A stretch of DNA of 64,000 nucleotides from Kordiimonas gwangyangensis DSM 19435 = JCM 12864 (GCF_000375545.1 NZ_AQXF01000003.1:390595-454594), one strand, 5' to 3'; shown: positions 8,537-18,329, counted from the first letter of the stretch. Program-made: numbers and translations. Notes: generated by a model not told the origin, from the sequence alone.

Positions 8537-9565
8537 TCATGCAGCCCAATGGAGGATGACCTTGCCGGATTGGCCCGAACGCATGATGTCAAAGCCCTTC
8601 TGGAAGTCGTCCGCACCGAAGCGGTGCGTGAGGATCGGGCTCATGTCGAGGCCGCTCTCGAGCATCGCGATCATCTTGTACCAAGTCTCGAACATGCGGC
8701 GGCCATAGATGCCGTGCACCTGCAGGCCCTTGAAGATCACATGGTTCCAGTTGATGCCGGTGCCTTCGGGCAGAATGCCGAGGAGGGCGAGCTTGCCGCC
8801 GTGGTTGATGGTCTCAAGCATGTTACCGAACGCCTGCGGCACGCCGGACATCTCGAGGCCCACGTCAAAACCTTCGTGCATGTCGAGGTCCGCCATGGTG
8901 TCACGCAGGCTCTCGCGCGTGACGTTCACGGCGCGCGTTGCGCCCATCTTCTTCGCGAGGTCGAGGCGGAAGTCGTTCACATCGGTGATCACTACGTTGC
9001 GGGCCCCCACACGGCGGGCAATGGCGACAGCCATGATGCCGATGGGACCGGCGCCGGTGATCAGCACATCTTCGCCGACAAGGTCAAACGACAGCGCGGT
9101 GTGCGTGGCGTTACCGAGCGGGTCGAGGATGGCACCAAGTTCGTCCGACACCCCGTCCGGCAGCGGGCAGATGTTGACTGCAGGCACAGAGATGTATTCA
9201 GCAAACGCGCCGGCGCGGTTCACGCCAATGCCTTCGGTGTTGCGGCACAGGTGACGCTGGCCCGCGCGGCAGTTGCGGCAGTGACCGCAGGTGATGTGGC
9301 CTTCAGCCGACACCCGCTGGCCAATGGTAAGGCCCTTGACCTCAGAGCCAAGCTCAACAATCTCACCCGAGAATTCATGGCCCACATGCATCGGCACCGG
9401 GATGGTGTCCTGGGCCCATTTGTCCCAGTTGTAGATGTGGACGTCGGTGCCGCAGATGGCGGTTTTCTTGACCTTCACGAGCACGTCGTTGTGGCCCACT
9501 TCCGGCATGGGCACATCTTCCATCCAGATACCGGTCTCTGCTTTTGCTTTTACAAGTGCTTTCAT
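8537..9565 (-). CDS. tdh: L-threonine 3-dehydrogenase
   Basis: Oxidises L-threonine to 2-amino-3-ketobutyrate with NAD+, the first step of threonine breakdown to glycine and acetyl-CoA. 342 residues, one more than the E. coli enzyme. Catalytic zinc ligands: Cys38 (CGTDVHIY) and His63-Glu64 (HVGHEFSGE). Structural zinc cysteines: C93, C96, C99 and C107 in [18 protein letters not shown]-binding glycines are in [11 protein letters not shown]. The gene follows kbl by 37 bp on the same strand, the classic kbl-tdh operon in which the second enzyme captures the unstable ketobutyrate. The pair is probably controlled by the XRE-cupin regulator upstream (see the operator entries). Confidence 0.98.
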   Translation of the reverse strand: MKALVKAKAETGIWMEDVPMPEVGHNDVLVKVKKTAICGTDVHIYNWDKWAQDTIPVPMHVGHEFSGEIVELGSEVKGLTIGQRVSAEGHITCGHCRNCRAGQRHLCRNTEGIGVNRAGAFAEYISVPAVNICPLPDGVSDELGAILDPLGNATHTALSFDLVGEDVLITGAGPIGIMAVAIARRVGARNVVITDVNDFRLDLAKKMGATRAVNVTRESLRDTMADLDMHEGFDVGLEMSGVPQAFGNMLETINHGGKLALLGILPEGTGINWNHVIFKGLQVHGIYGRRMFETWYKMIAMLESGLDMSPILTHRFGADDFQKGFDIMRSGQSGKVILHWAA

Positions 9566-9602
9566 GGCTCTTTGTCCCTTAGAGGGTCCCTCAAGTGGCG
9601 GA

Positions 9603-10799
<1,197 letters not shown>

Positions 10800-10875
10800 A
10801 CGGGTGTCCTCCTTGGGGTCGGTCTTTCAAAGTGCCGGGAGCATATCAAAAATCAGTCCGATTTCCAGCGAGAAA

Positions 10876-10909
10876 TTCAATATACTGCACTTTTGTTCAA
10901 TATGGTGTT
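10876..10909. promoter_or_regulatory. tandem operator-like sites upstream of kbl
   Basis: Two 14-bp sites 20 bp apart: TTCAATATACTGCA (10876-10889) and TTCAATATGGTGTT (10896-10909), both fitting TTCA-N6-TGNN. The first, read on the other strand, shares TATATTGAA exactly with the perfect TTCA-N6-TGAA site in front of the XRE-cupin gene (11542-11555). They lie 77-110 bp upstream of the kbl start. I infer that the XRE-cupin protein binds all of them. Confidence 0.5.
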
Positions 10910-10911
10910 CT

Positions 10912-10929
10912 TGTGCGGAAATTTTCCGC
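10912..10929. promoter_or_regulatory. GCGGAAA-T-TTTCCGC palindrome in the kbl upstream region
   Basis: Perfect 7-bp arms around one base at 10915-10929, lying between the tandem operator-like sites and the stop of the XRE gene. Its left edge reads TGTGCGGAAAT, almost identical to units of the 11-bp array at 11560-11682 (TGTGCGGAAAG). No T-run follows on the minus strand, so a DNA-binding site is more likely than a terminator for the XRE gene. Confidence 0.4.
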
Positions 10930-10941
10930 CATATTGTGCGC

Positions 10942-11514
10942 TTAGGGCGTGATGACCATCATCAGCGCGCGCGCCGGGCTGTCGCCCTTGTTTTCAATCA
11001 CATGCGGCACATCGGCCTCATAGCGGGCAGTGTCGCCCACCTCGAGCTGGCGTTTGGCGCCGCCGTTTTTCACCCACAGGCTGCCTTCAAGCACCGTCAG
11101 GTGTTCAACCGTGCCGCTGCCGTGGCCGTCCGAGTTCAACTTGCCGCCAGCTTCAAGCCTCATATCATACCATTCCGTATGCGAGACAAGGTCAATGGGG
11201 CCAAGGATGCGGAGCGTGCATTTACCGTCCGCGCTTTGGATTTCAGGCGTCTGGTACGACTTCACAATTTCGAGCGCGGGCGCTTTATCGGCGCCATTCC
11301 CGGCTTCGCCGAGAAGACTCGAAATATCAATACCGAGGCTTTGGGTCAGGCTCCAGATTGTGGCGAGGGTGGGGTTCGTTAGCCCGCGCTCAATCTGCGA
11401 CAGCATGGACTTGGACACACCGGATGCCTTCGCAAGCCCATCAAGCGTCAGCTTGCGCTCAGTCCTGAGGGCTTTGATTTTCTGTCCCACGTCGGGGAGG
11501 GAGCCGCGTGCCAT
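10942..11514 (-). CDS. XRE-family regulator with C-terminal cupin domain
   Basis: 190-residue transcription factor. The helix-turn-helix spans residues 8-62 (LTLDGLAKASGVSKSMLSQI, then TNPTLATIWSLTQSLGI). A linker leads to a cupin beta-barrel from about 105 to 185 (VEHLTVLEGSLWVKNGG, DTARYEADVPHVIENKG). Such proteins commonly sense a small metabolite through the cupin. The gene directly precedes kbl-tdh on the same strand and a matching operator-like palindrome lies 28 bp before its ATG, so I infer an autoregulated regulator of threonine catabolism with threonine or a breakdown product as ligand. An AGGTG ribosome site precedes the ATG. Confidence 0.9.
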   Translation of the reverse strand: MARGSLPDVGQKIKALRTERKLTLDGLAKASGVSKSMLSQIERGLTNPTLATIWSLTQSLGIDISSLLGEAGNGADKAPALEIVKSYQTPEIQSADGKCTLRILGPIDLVSHTEWYDMRLEAGGKLNSDGHGSGTVEHLTVLEGSLWVKNGGAKRQLEVGDTARYEADVPHVIENKGDSPARALMMVITP

Positions 11515-11541
11515 GTTTCACCTGTGTGATTAAGGATGGCG

Positions 11542-11555
11542 TTCACTATATTGAA
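11542..11555. promoter_or_regulatory. operator-like palindrome upstream of the XRE-cupin gene
   Basis: TTCACTATATTGAA, an inverted repeat TTCA-N6-TGAA, 28-41 bp before the ATG of the XRE-cupin gene. It shares TATATTGAA with the site upstream of kbl. The position suits autorepression. Immediately next to it begins the 11-bp tandem array. Confidence 0.5.
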
Positions 11556-11559
11556 TTTT

Positions 11560-11682
11560 TGCGCGAGGTAAAGGGCGGAAAACTGTGCAAGGAGTGTGCG
11601 GAAAGTGTGCGGGCTTTGCGCGGGAAGTGTGCAAAATCTGTGCGGGATATGCGCGGAAACTGCGCGGTGTTTGTGCGGGTTT
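11560..11682. repeat. 11-bp tandem array, consensus TGYGCRRRNNN
   Basis: Nine consecutive 11-bp units run without any gap from 11584 to 11682: TGTGCAAGGAG, TGTGCGGAAAG, TGTGCGGGCTT, TGCGCGGGAAG, TGTGCAAAATC, TGTGCGGGATA, TGCGCGGAAAC, TGCGCGGTGTT, TGTGCGGGTTT. A tenth degenerate unit, TGCGCGAGGTA, is at 11560-11570, separated by 13 bp of related sequence. The first two bases, the GC at positions 4-5 and the purines at 6-7 are the conserved part; the last four positions vary. The array fills the gap between the stop of the AAC(3) gene (11693) and the regulator's operator-like site. Eleven is not a multiple of three, so this is not protein-driven. Confidence 0.85.
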
Positions 11683-11692
11683 TTACGCGCCG

Positions 11693-12511
11693 CTATCCGT
11701 GGCGTTTTTCAAGCCAGCGGACGCCGTATTTTACAATATCGGCGGCTTCAAATAAATGGGATTTTGTCGCGCCCGTCACCCCTTCCCGGTGCCTGCCATC
11801 AGCCACATAATCACGGGCGATTTGCTCAACCGCGTCCATGCCGTCCTCCGCCGCATAACAGTCGAGGATGCCGTTCGAATCCCATTCCGAAACCTGCTGC
11901 CAGACCTTGCGGCCTTTAGCGTCCAGCACCGGCACCTCATAAGTGACCCGGCGCTTGTTCGGGATGTCCGCCAGCGCTTCGGCATAGTGGAGCACGGTAA
12001 CAGCATCAAGCGGTGCACCGAGGAGCAGCACTTTGCCGCCCATGTTCACTAGCCGCTCAAGCGGTGAGCCGGGGCCATAGGCGTCGTCCTTCGGGTGTGG
12101 GTGGGTGAGGTATGCGGCATGAGGGCCAACCGCGGCCATGGAACTGTCGGGGTGGTTGCTGCGCTCCACGCCAGCCACGCGGAGGAGGGCTGAATTGAGC
12201 ACGCCGTATTCCGGTTCGGGCGGTGCGGTTTTGGGATCAAAGGCAGGCCAGGCGTCCTGCTCCTCAGTGCTCATCTGCTTGCCGTTCAAGGTTTCCTCGT
12301 ATGGCGAGTGCGCCCACGAGACCATGGCCATGACGGTACCGCCCGGCGCGACCGAGGCGAGAAGCGCCGCCATTACACCGTCCGCGCCACCTTCTACAGG
12401 GCCGAGCGCCCGCAGGCTGGCGTGCACCATCACGGTGTCGCCTGCCGCCAGCCCAAGGGTGCGGAGTTGGTGAGTAAGCTTTTCAACAGTGATCACGGCG
12501 CCGCCCTTCAT
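11693..12511 (-). CDS. AAC(3)-family N-acetyltransferase
   Basis: 272-residue member of the aminoglycoside 3-N-acetyltransferase (antibiotic NAT, YokD) family, which transfers acetyl from acetyl-CoA to an amine. Recognisable segments: AAGDTVMVHASLRALGPVEGG near residue 25, GGTVMAMVSWAHSPYE, the conserved HPDSSMAAVGPHAAYL, and GGKVLLLGAPLDAVTVLHYAE. Length matches the family. Nothing mobile surrounds it, so it is likely a chromosomal housekeeping acetyltransferase whose natural substrate is unknown and not an acquired resistance gene. Its reading direction continues into the 11-bp array and the XRE-cupin gene. Confidence 0.9.
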   Translation of the reverse strand: MKGGAVITVEKLTHQLRTLGLAAGDTVMVHASLRALGPVEGGADGVMAALLASVAPGGTVMAMVSWAHSPYEETLNGKQMSTEEQDAWPAFDPKTAPPEPEYGVLNSALLRVAGVERSNHPDSSMAAVGPHAAYLTHPHPKDDAYGPGSPLERLVNMGGKVLLLGAPLDAVTVLHYAEALADIPNKRRVTYEVPVLDAKGRKVWQQVSEWDSNGILDCYAAEDGMDAVEQIARDYVADGRHREGVTGATKSHLFEAADIVKYGVRWLEKRHG

Positions 12512-12564
12512 GCTTTTGGCCGCATGATAGGGGCGCGCTGCGGACCACCAAAATCACAAGGCCG

Positions 12565-13545
12565 TCAGTCCGCGCCGGTTTGCCAGCCGGCTGCCAGCGC
12601 CGCTTTGGCTTCCGCTTCGCCCATGGCGATGAGGTTGGCGATATCCACACTGTCAAAGTCGGTCACATCAATGGGCAGGCGGTCTTCGGGGCGTACCTCG
12701 ATAAACTCGACGATATGTTTACCCGCCGCCAGTAGTTCATTACCGCCCAGCTTGCAGGCACGGTTCACCTTTTTCACTTCCTCAAGGTCATTGTTCATGA
12801 TCTCGGACGTGAGCGTGCTGATGGTGCGCTTGAGAAGCTTGAGGATGCTCTGGAAGTTTTTGCGCGCATACTCAGGCTCAAGCTGCTCGGGCTTCATGGC
12901 GATGACCACAAGGTTCTTGGCGCCGCGCTTGATGGCGGGCTTGAGGGGCGCAATGGAGCGCACGCCGCCATCCGCCATCGGCATGTCGCCAATCCACATC
13001 AGCGGCATGGATACCGGCTCCCGCGTGGAGGCGATGACATAGTCGAGGATGTTATTACCGAAGGTGCCGACATCGGCATCAAAATAGTCCCCCGTCGCCA
13101 TATTGGTGACGCCGCAGGTATAATAGGCCGGGCTTTCACGCAGGTTATCGGGATCGATATTGGCGCGCGCCAGCGCAGCCGCGCCGTCCATGGTGGTGAG
13201 GCCATCAAACTTGCCGAACAGCACGCTGGAGAGCAGGCTCAGCGTGCCGCGCTTTTTGCCGATGGATTTGAAACTGGTGATATTGTCTGTCCAGAAATTT
13301 TCCAGCTCCTGCCCGATGGCGGGCCAGTCCGGCGCTTGGCCCGCTCTCACTGCGCGCCCGGCACGGTCGGCGAGGAAACCGCCGTTGAGCGAGCCGACCG
13401 AAACACCATAAATGGCATTGGGTTCAAAACGGGAGCCGTCAGGGAAAGTGTGGTTCAAGAGTGCTTTGACAGCACCCGCCTGATAGGCCCCCTTCACATT
13501 ACCGCCCGACAGCACGAGCGCACGGTCAAACTGTGGCATGGTCAT
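12565..13545 (-). CDS. patatin-like phospholipase
   Basis: 326-residue serine lipid hydrolase. The oxyanion glycine motif is SGGNVKGAYQAG at residues 13-24. The nucleophile elbow is GVSVGS with Ser49. The catalytic Asp lies in the DGG of MADGGVRSIAPL, completing the Ser-Asp dyad. No signal peptide is visible, so it is probably cytoplasmic or peripheral to the inner membrane. It lies 53 bp upstream of the AAC(3) gene on the same strand and may be co-transcribed with it. The lipid substrate is unknown. Confidence 0.92.
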   Translation of the reverse strand: MTMPQFDRALVLSGGNVKGAYQAGAVKALLNHTFPDGSRFEPNAIYGVSVGSLNGGFLADRAGRAVRAGQAPDWPAIGQELENFWTDNITSFKSIGKKRGTLSLLSSVLFGKFDGLTTMDGAAALARANIDPDNLRESPAYYTCGVTNMATGDYFDADVGTFGNNILDYVIASTREPVSMPLMWIGDMPMADGGVRSIAPLKPAIKRGAKNLVVIAMKPEQLEPEYARKNFQSILKLLKRTISTLTSEIMNNDLEEVKKVNRACKLGGNELLAAGKHIVEFIEVRPEDRLPIDVTDFDSVDIANLIAMGEAEAKAALAAGWQTGAD

Positions 13546-13731
13546 CTCCCCCTCAGAAAATGGTTGGCGACAAAGAATACCTTATTACGTGTATTTGGCA
13601 TATCTAAAGTTATGCGCGGGATGTTTTCCCAAATTTGCATTTTTTGCAGCCGCTGGAATTGCATCTTAAAAATCATATGCTTATAGTTCGTGACGGACCG
13701 TTTTTAACGGTGGGGGATCGGAGCTAGATTT

Positions 13732-14586
13732 ATGCAGCCCTTCGCGGCGAAACGCCCGGCGGCACGGCTTGCCTGTGCTGCTTTGGCTCTTTGGAGTGTT
13801 TTGGCTGCAGCATGCGGCCCGGCAAGCGCTGACGACAGCGCCGGGATGCCGCGCCTCCAGGTGATCGCCGAAAGCTGGTATCCCTATTCCTATGAAGAGG
13901 ATGGTGTGGTTCGTGGCCGCGCGACCGAGACGGTGCGCAAGGTGCTGGCGCGTGCGGGCTTTGACTATGACATTGAGTTATACCCGTGGCCGCGTGCCTA
14001 CCGCATGGCGCAGGAACGCAAGAACCTGCTGATTTACGCCATGGTCAAAACCCCGGCGCGCGAGAAAATATTCCAGTTTGTCGGCCAGGTGATGGAAGGT
14101 GACAAAATGTATTTCTTCGGCAACAAGGGCCGGGAAGACATCAAGCTCAACAGTGCCGAGGACGCCAAAGCCTTCCGCATCGCCACAAGCCAGGACAGCG
14201 CCATGATGGCCTTCCTGCACGATCGTGATTTCCCGGAAATTTCTGCGGTGTATGATATCCAGCTTGGGTTCAAACAGCTGCTCTACGGGCGGGTAGACCT
14301 TGTGCTTACCTCCGCTGTCAATGTGGCGGCACATGTGCGCTCTGGCGATATTGCACCGGGCAGCGTGGTGCCCTACGGCTGGGCGCTTGATGCTGAACCC
14401 CATATGGCCTTCAGCCCGCAAACCGACCCGGCAGTTGTCGCGCGTATGCGGCAGGCTTACGAAAGCCTTGTGCAAGACGGGGGGCTTCCTGTATTTGGGT
14501 CTAAACCCTATTGCGGCATGGATGTGCTGACAGAAGGCATTGATGAGCATTGCGGCGGCGAGAGCGTACGCGCAGTGGAAGAATGA
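13732..14586 (+). CDS. periplasmic solute-binding protein, SBP_bac_3 type
   Basis: 284-residue exported binding protein of the amino-acid ABC-transporter family. An N-terminal signal peptide ends near ASADDSAG (residues 30-36); a Cys occurs in LAAACG but the sequence before it is a poor lipobox. The mature part has the family layout: [21 protein letters not shown] at the start, [18 protein letters not shown], and a hinge-crossing stretch near [21 protein letters not shown]. There is no cognate permease or ATPase nearby, so it is an orphan binding protein, perhaps a sensor of polar compounds. The region upstream is AT-rich. Confidence 0.85.
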   Translation: MQPFAAKRPAARLACAALALWSVLAAACGPASADDSAGMPRLQVIAESWYPYSYEEDGVVRGRATETVRKVLARAGFDYDIELYPWPRAYRMAQERKNLLIYAMVKTPAREKIFQFVGQVMEGDKMYFFGNKGREDIKLNSAEDAKAFRIATSQDSAMMAFLHDRDFPEISAVYDIQLGFKQLLYGRVDLVLTSAVNVAAHVRSGDIAPGSVVPYGWALDAEPHMAFSPQTDPAVVARMRQAYESLVQDGGLPVFGSKPYCGMDVLTEGIDEHCGGESVRAVEE

Positions 14587-14602
14587 AAAGACGGGGGCGC
14601 AC

Positions 14603-14809
14603 GTGGCGACCGGCAAGGTAAAATGGTTCAACCCTGAAAAAGGTTACGGCTTCATCGCGCCGGACGAGGGCGGTGACGACGTGTTTGTACATATCTCCGC
14701 CATCAAGGCGTCGGGCCTCGATACACTGTGGGAAGATGACCTTGTATCTTTCGAGCGTGAAGATGGCCCCAACGGCCGCACGGTGGCAACCGGCCTCAAG
14801 CGTCTTTAG
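14603..14809 (+). CDS. CspA-family cold-shock protein
   Basis: 68-residue single cold-shock domain that binds single-stranded RNA and DNA. The start is GTG at 14603, with GGGGG about 6 nt upstream; an in-frame ATG at 14540 would lie inside the preceding gene and add non-family residues. RNP1 is KGYGFIAP and RNP2 is DVFVHIS, after the opening [11 protein letters not shown]. It is 16 bp after the solute-binding gene and overlaps the convergent antiporter gene by 14 bp. Confidence 0.93.
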   Translation: MATGKVKWFNPEKGYGFIAPDEGGDDVFVHISAIKASGLDTLWEDDLVSFEREDGPNGRTVATGLKRL

Positions 14810-16034
14810 CCGCCGTTTTTTCCTCATCATCGCGACCGAGCACCACGCCGAACACGCGGCCCGCAGTGCCGATTGACCATCCCTGTACCATCAGCGACGC
14901 AACGACGATGATGAACACAAGGTTGAAGAAGTGCGGCGTCAGTGGCCCCGGGCTGATGACCGGGATGATCGACAGGAAAATGGGCACCGCCCCCCTCAGC
15001 CCCACCCAGCCGACATAAAACTTCTCCCGCGTGGTGAAGCCAAGCGGGCTGAGGCACAGGAACACCGCGATGGGGCGGGCGAAAAATATCAGCACGATGG
15101 CAAGCAGGATTCCCGGCAGCAGCATGACATGCAGCTCCGACGGCGCCACCAGCAGGCCGAGCATCACAAACATGGCAATCTGCGCCAGCCAGGCAAAACC
15201 CTCATGGAAGTGTGCGACGCGGTCCCGGCTGGCTTCCTCCCGTTCGCTTTTGCCGCCGCTGGCCGCGACTGTCAGGCCAAAGAGGTAGGCGGCGAGGAAG
15301 CCGGAACCGCCAGCAAGCGCCGTTGCCGCGTAGGTGAATAGCCCGGACATCAGGAAAAACGGCGGGTTCAGGCCGGTGGGCAGGGTGATTTTGCGGTTGG
15401 TCCATGCCGCGAGATAGCCCATGGCAATGCCGGCGATTGAGCCGATGCCCATTTGCTGAATGAAGTTGGGCGCAGCGGTGAACAGCGTACCAAATTCAAG
15501 AGGTGCACCCGTGTCGACGATGGCGACAAAGGTGAGGGTGAGGAAAATGGCGATCGGGTCATTGAGGCCGGATTCGATGAACAAGGTTTCCTTGAGCCGG
15601 GGCCTCAGTTTCACGCCCGAGTGCGTGAGCAGCATGAAGGTTGCCGCGGCGTCTGTGGAGCCCACAACCGCACCCAGTAGCAAACCTTCCGCGAGCGGCG
15701 CATCAAGAATGAGGTGGTAGGCCACACCCACAATAACGGCAGTGAACACAACGCCGAGCGTGGCGAGAAGTCCCGCTGGTGTGCCCGCCACCTTGAGGTC
15801 GCGTAGTTTGGTATCAAAGCCACCGGCAAGCAGGATAACCGCAAGGCACACCGAGCCAATGGAATAGGCGAAGCTGAAATCGTCAAAATGAATGCGGCCG
15901 GGGCCGTCTTCCCCCAGCACCATGCCAAGGCCAAGGAACAGCAGCAGGATCGGTGCCTGCACTTTCGACGAAAGCGGCACGATCAGCATGCTCATCACAG
16001 CAATGCCCGAGAGCGCAAACAGCAGCACTTCCAT
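14796..16034 (-). CDS. CPA1 cation/proton antiporter (NhaP/CvrA-like, short form)
   Basis: 412-residue inner-membrane antiporter with 12 or so helices. Family landmarks are [41 protein letters not shown], the ion-site motif [14 protein letters not shown], and [15 protein letters not shown]. It resembles the membrane domain of E. coli CvrA/NhaP2 but stops after it, lacking the cytosolic TrkA-C and CorC-like regulatory part (CvrA is about 580 residues). It likely exchanges K+ or Na+ for H+ for pH and osmotic balance. Monocistronic by spacing. Confidence 0.92.
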   Translation of the reverse strand: MEVLLFALSGIAVMSMLIVPLSSKVQAPILLLFLGLGMVLGEDGPGRIHFDDFSFAYSIGSVCLAVILLAGGFDTKLRDLKVAGTPAGLLATLGVVFTAVIVGVAYHLILDAPLAEGLLLGAVVGSTDAAATFMLLTHSGVKLRPRLKETLFIESGLNDPIAIFLTLTFVAIVDTGAPLEFGTLFTAAPNFIQQMGIGSIAGIAMGYLAAWTNRKITLPTGLNPPFFLMSGLFTYAATALAGGSGFLAAYLFGLTVAASGGKSEREEASRDRVAHFHEGFAWLAQIAMFVMLGLLVAPSELHVMLLPGILLAIVLIFFARPIAVFLCLSPLGFTTREKFYVGWVGLRGAVPIFLSIIPVISPGPLTPHFFNLVFIIVVASLMVQGWSIGTAGRVFGVVLGRDDEEKTAAKDA

Positions 16035-16141
16035 GGTCCTCGTGGTCCTCCTTGGGGAATGGGGTTTGGTAGGGAGCCTATACTATAAGCAAGCGGGCGA
16101 AATTATGAAGCCGCCCGCCTGGTATTATTTTGGGCGCGTAC

Positions 16142-16789
16142 TTATGGCTTCAGGTCGTCCAACTTACCCGCCATCAGCGCCGGGATGTTGGCGGTGATGC
16201 GCTCAAGCGACCAATCCCACCATGCAAGGTCCAGCAGGCGCGTTATCGTCACATCATCAAAGCGCATTTTCATCACCCGCGCCGGATTGCCGCCGACAAT
16301 GGCGTAGGGCGGCACATCTTCCGTCACCACGCTGCCGGAGGCGATTATGGCGCCGTGGCCGATGCGAACGCCCGGCATGATGAGCGTGCGGAAGCCGAAC
16401 CATACATCATGGCCCACAATAGTATCGCCGCGGGAGGGCAGGCCCATCAGCAGGTCCATATGCTCGCCCCATGCTCCGCCCATGATGGGGAAGGGGAAGG
16501 TGGAGGGGCCGTCCATGCGGTGGTTGGCGCCGTTCATGATGAAGGTGGTGCCGGTCGCCAGCGCGCAGAAGCGCCCGATTTCAAGCCGGTCACCGACATG
16601 TTCGTAATGATAAAGCACATTGCGGGCCTGAAACTCGGTCGCGTGCTCGGGGTCGTCATAATAGCTATAGTCGCCGACCGATATATTCGGGCCGCTTACG
16701 ACAGATTTGAGGAAAACCACGCGGTCGGTGTGGGGCAGGGGGAAGCGGGTGTCCGCGCTCGGTGCGGCGCTCGTGTCGGATGTCTGCAT
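16142..16789 (-). CDS. CatB/Vat-family O-acetyltransferase (left-handed beta-helix)
   Basis: 215-residue hexapeptide-repeat xenobiotic acetyltransferase. The catalytic His is H90 in NGANHRMDGPSTFPFP. Hexapeptide turns are visible in IGRFCALATG, TIVGHDVWFGFRTLIMPGVR and IGHGAIIASGSVVT, followed by the family C-terminal signature YAIVGGNPARVMKMRF. Relatives acetylate chloramphenicol, streptogramins or sugar hydroxyls; with no resistance context a surface-sugar or detoxification role is as likely. Start at 16789; no convincing alternative. Confidence 0.92.
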   Translation of the reverse strand: MQTSDTSAAPSADTRFPLPHTDRVVFLKSVVSGPNISVGDYSYYDDPEHATEFQARNVLYHYEHVGDRLEIGRFCALATGTTFIMNGANHRMDGPSTFPFPIMGGAWGEHMDLLMGLPSRGDTIVGHDVWFGFRTLIMPGVRIGHGAIIASGSVVTEDVPPYAIVGGNPARVMKMRFDDVTITRLLDLAWWDWSLERITANIPALMAGKLDDLKP

Positions 16790-16988
16790 GACAAAGCCTT
16801 TATCTCGTTTTGGGAAGTTTATCGCCCAAACGCCAAGATGTCTCGGGGTCCGGGGTGGATCAGGCGGCTTTGTTCATCTGCAGGATGCTCCTTAACGTCA
16901 GATATCGGGTTCTAGATAATGCCCCAGGTCTGCAGGTGCAAGCCTGATGAACAGAATCCGCTTGCACAGCCATTATATTTCGGATACG

Positions 16989-17001
16989 AACTATATTAGT
17001 T
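16989..17001. promoter_or_regulatory. palindrome AACTA-TAT-TAGTT, candidate MarR operator
   Basis: A perfect 13-bp palindrome 31-43 bp before the MarR-family start codon. MarR proteins usually autoregulate through palindromes of this size overlapping their promoter. A TATATT inside it could serve as a -10 box. Confidence 0.45.
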
Positions 17002-17031
17002 TACATGCGAAATAAATAAGGGAGGCGCATC

Positions 17032-17517
17032 ATGCCGATGGAACCACGGGTCTTTCATCTGCTGCACCTCGGATACAAGGCGATTTTTCGTGCCGCTGAC
17101 CGGGTGCTGATGACACGTTACGGCATCTCTGCGGCGCAAAATGCCGTGCTTCTCTATCTCCTCAAGCATGAGGGGGCGACGATGGGGCAGGTGGCGATTG
17201 CGCTTGGCCTCAAGAATGCCGCCACGTCTGGCCTTGTGGACCGCATGGAGAAAAACGACCTTGTCGAGCGGCGCCCAAGCGCGTCGGACGGCCGGGCGTA
17301 TGAACTGTACCTGAGGCCCTATGGCCGGGATACGGTGGAGAAATCAAAATCCGTGATCCGGCAAAGCAACGAAAGATTGCTCGAGGGTTTCACGGATGAG
17401 GAGCGGGCGCTGATGTCCCGTTTTTTTGAAACGATCATCGAACGCGCCGAAGATTTTGGCGCGCATGATTTCGATGACAGCGAGGATGAGATTATGACGA
17501 GAGGACAGGACCTATGA
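17032..17517 (+). CDS. MarR-family transcriptional regulator
   Basis: 161-residue winged-helix regulator. The DNA-binding part is near residues 30-100: AAQNAVLLYLLKHEGATMGQ, the recognition helix region LKNAATSGLVDRMEKNDLVE and the wing RRPSASDGRAYEL. GGGAGG precedes the ATG. The stop overlaps the start of the enoyl-CoA hydratase gene by ATGA-type coupling, so the two form an operon; such MarR-hydratase pairs often respond to an acyl-CoA or aromatic-CoA. Probably self-regulated through the palindrome at 16989. Confidence 0.95.
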   Translation: MPMEPRVFHLLHLGYKAIFRAADRVLMTRYGISAAQNAVLLYLLKHEGATMGQVAIALGLKNAATSGLVDRMEKNDLVERRPSASDGRAYELYLRPYGRDTVEKSKSVIRQSNERLLEGFTDEERALMSRFFETIIERAEDFGAHDFDDSEDEIMTRGQDL

Positions 17518-18272
17518 GCGACCATATCAAGACCGAACTCAAAGACCGGGTGCTTTACATCACCTTCAACCGGCCGGACAAGAAAAACGCGCTGACACAT
17601 GCCATGTATGCCACCATCGTGGCGGCGATGAAAAACGCGGATGATGACGACGATGTACGCGCCATCATGTTCACCGGCGCAGGTGACGCGTTTACCTCAG
17701 GCAATGACCTCGCCGATTTCCGCGACACGCCGCCGCTTGGTGAAGACGCACCGGTGCAGCAGTTCCTGCAGTGTTTGCTGACGGCGAAAAAGCCGCTGGT
17801 GATGGCGGTGAACGGTATCGCGGTTGGTGTGGGCCTCACCATGCTGTTGCATGCTGATATTGTCTATGCGTCAGAGGCTGCTGTGCTGCAGGCCCCGTTT
17901 GTGGACCTCGCGCTGGTGCCTGAGGCTGGCTCGTCGCTCCTTCTCCCGGCCCGTATCGGCCATGCCCGCGCCGCGGAAATGTTCATGCTGGGCAAACGGG
18001 TGGGGGCCGAGGAAGCCTACGGCATGGGCCTTGTCTCCCGCGTTTTGAAAGCGGAGGAGCTTGTGCCAGCGGCCACCAAAGCGGCACAAGCGTTGGCCAA
18101 GAAAGCGCCGAAGGCGCTGATGCACACCAAGGCGCTGATGCGTGGCGACACCAGCGTGGTCGCAAAGCGCATGGTGGAAGAAGGCAAGCTTTTCAGCGCG
18201 CAGCTCACCTCGCCTGAGGTGATGGAAGCCATCATGGCCTTCATGCAGAAACGCGAACCAAACTTCGGCTAA
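17514..18272 (+). CDS. enoyl-CoA hydratase/isomerase family protein
   Basis: 252-residue crotonase-fold enzyme. The oxyanion-hole segments are AFTSGNDLADF and MAVNGIAVGVGLTML. The active-site region reads PFVDLALVPEAGSSLLLP: the second glutamate (PEAG) is present but the position of the first hydratase glutamate is occupied by a non-acidic residue, a pattern closer to enoyl-CoA isomerases (PaaG or ECI-like) than to true hydratases. So it more likely shifts a double bond in an acyl-CoA. Translationally coupled to the upstream MarR gene. Confidence 0.88.
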   Translation: MSDHIKTELKDRVLYITFNRPDKKNALTHAMYATIVAAMKNADDDDDVRAIMFTGAGDAFTSGNDLADFRDTPPLGEDAPVQQFLQCLLTAKKPLVMAVNGIAVGVGLTMLLHADIVYASEAAVLQAPFVDLALVPEAGSSLLLPARIGHARAAEMFMLGKRVGAEEAYGMGLVSRVLKAEELVPAATKAAQALAKKAPKALMHTKALMRGDTSVVAKRMVEEGKLFSAQLTSPEVMEAIMAFMQKREPNFG

Positions 18273-18329
18273 AGGCCGAAGACAGAATCCCTTCCTTCGT
18301 GGTGTTCTGGCGGGTGCCATGGAGGGACC

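Noticed and set aside
11560-11682. CRISPR or minisatellite reading of the 11-bp array
   Set aside because: Units are far too short for CRISPR, have no spacers, and no cas genes are present; they are also too diverged for recent slippage.
11508-11810. Short plus-strand frames across the 11-bp array giving 11-residue protein repeats
   Set aside because: The protein periodicity is produced by the DNA repeat (3 x 11 bp); no ribosome site, and the frame overlaps two genes on the other strand.
11693-12511. AAC(3) gene as an acquired antibiotic-resistance cassette
   Set aside because: No integron, transposase or composition shift around it; family members are common chromosomal genes.
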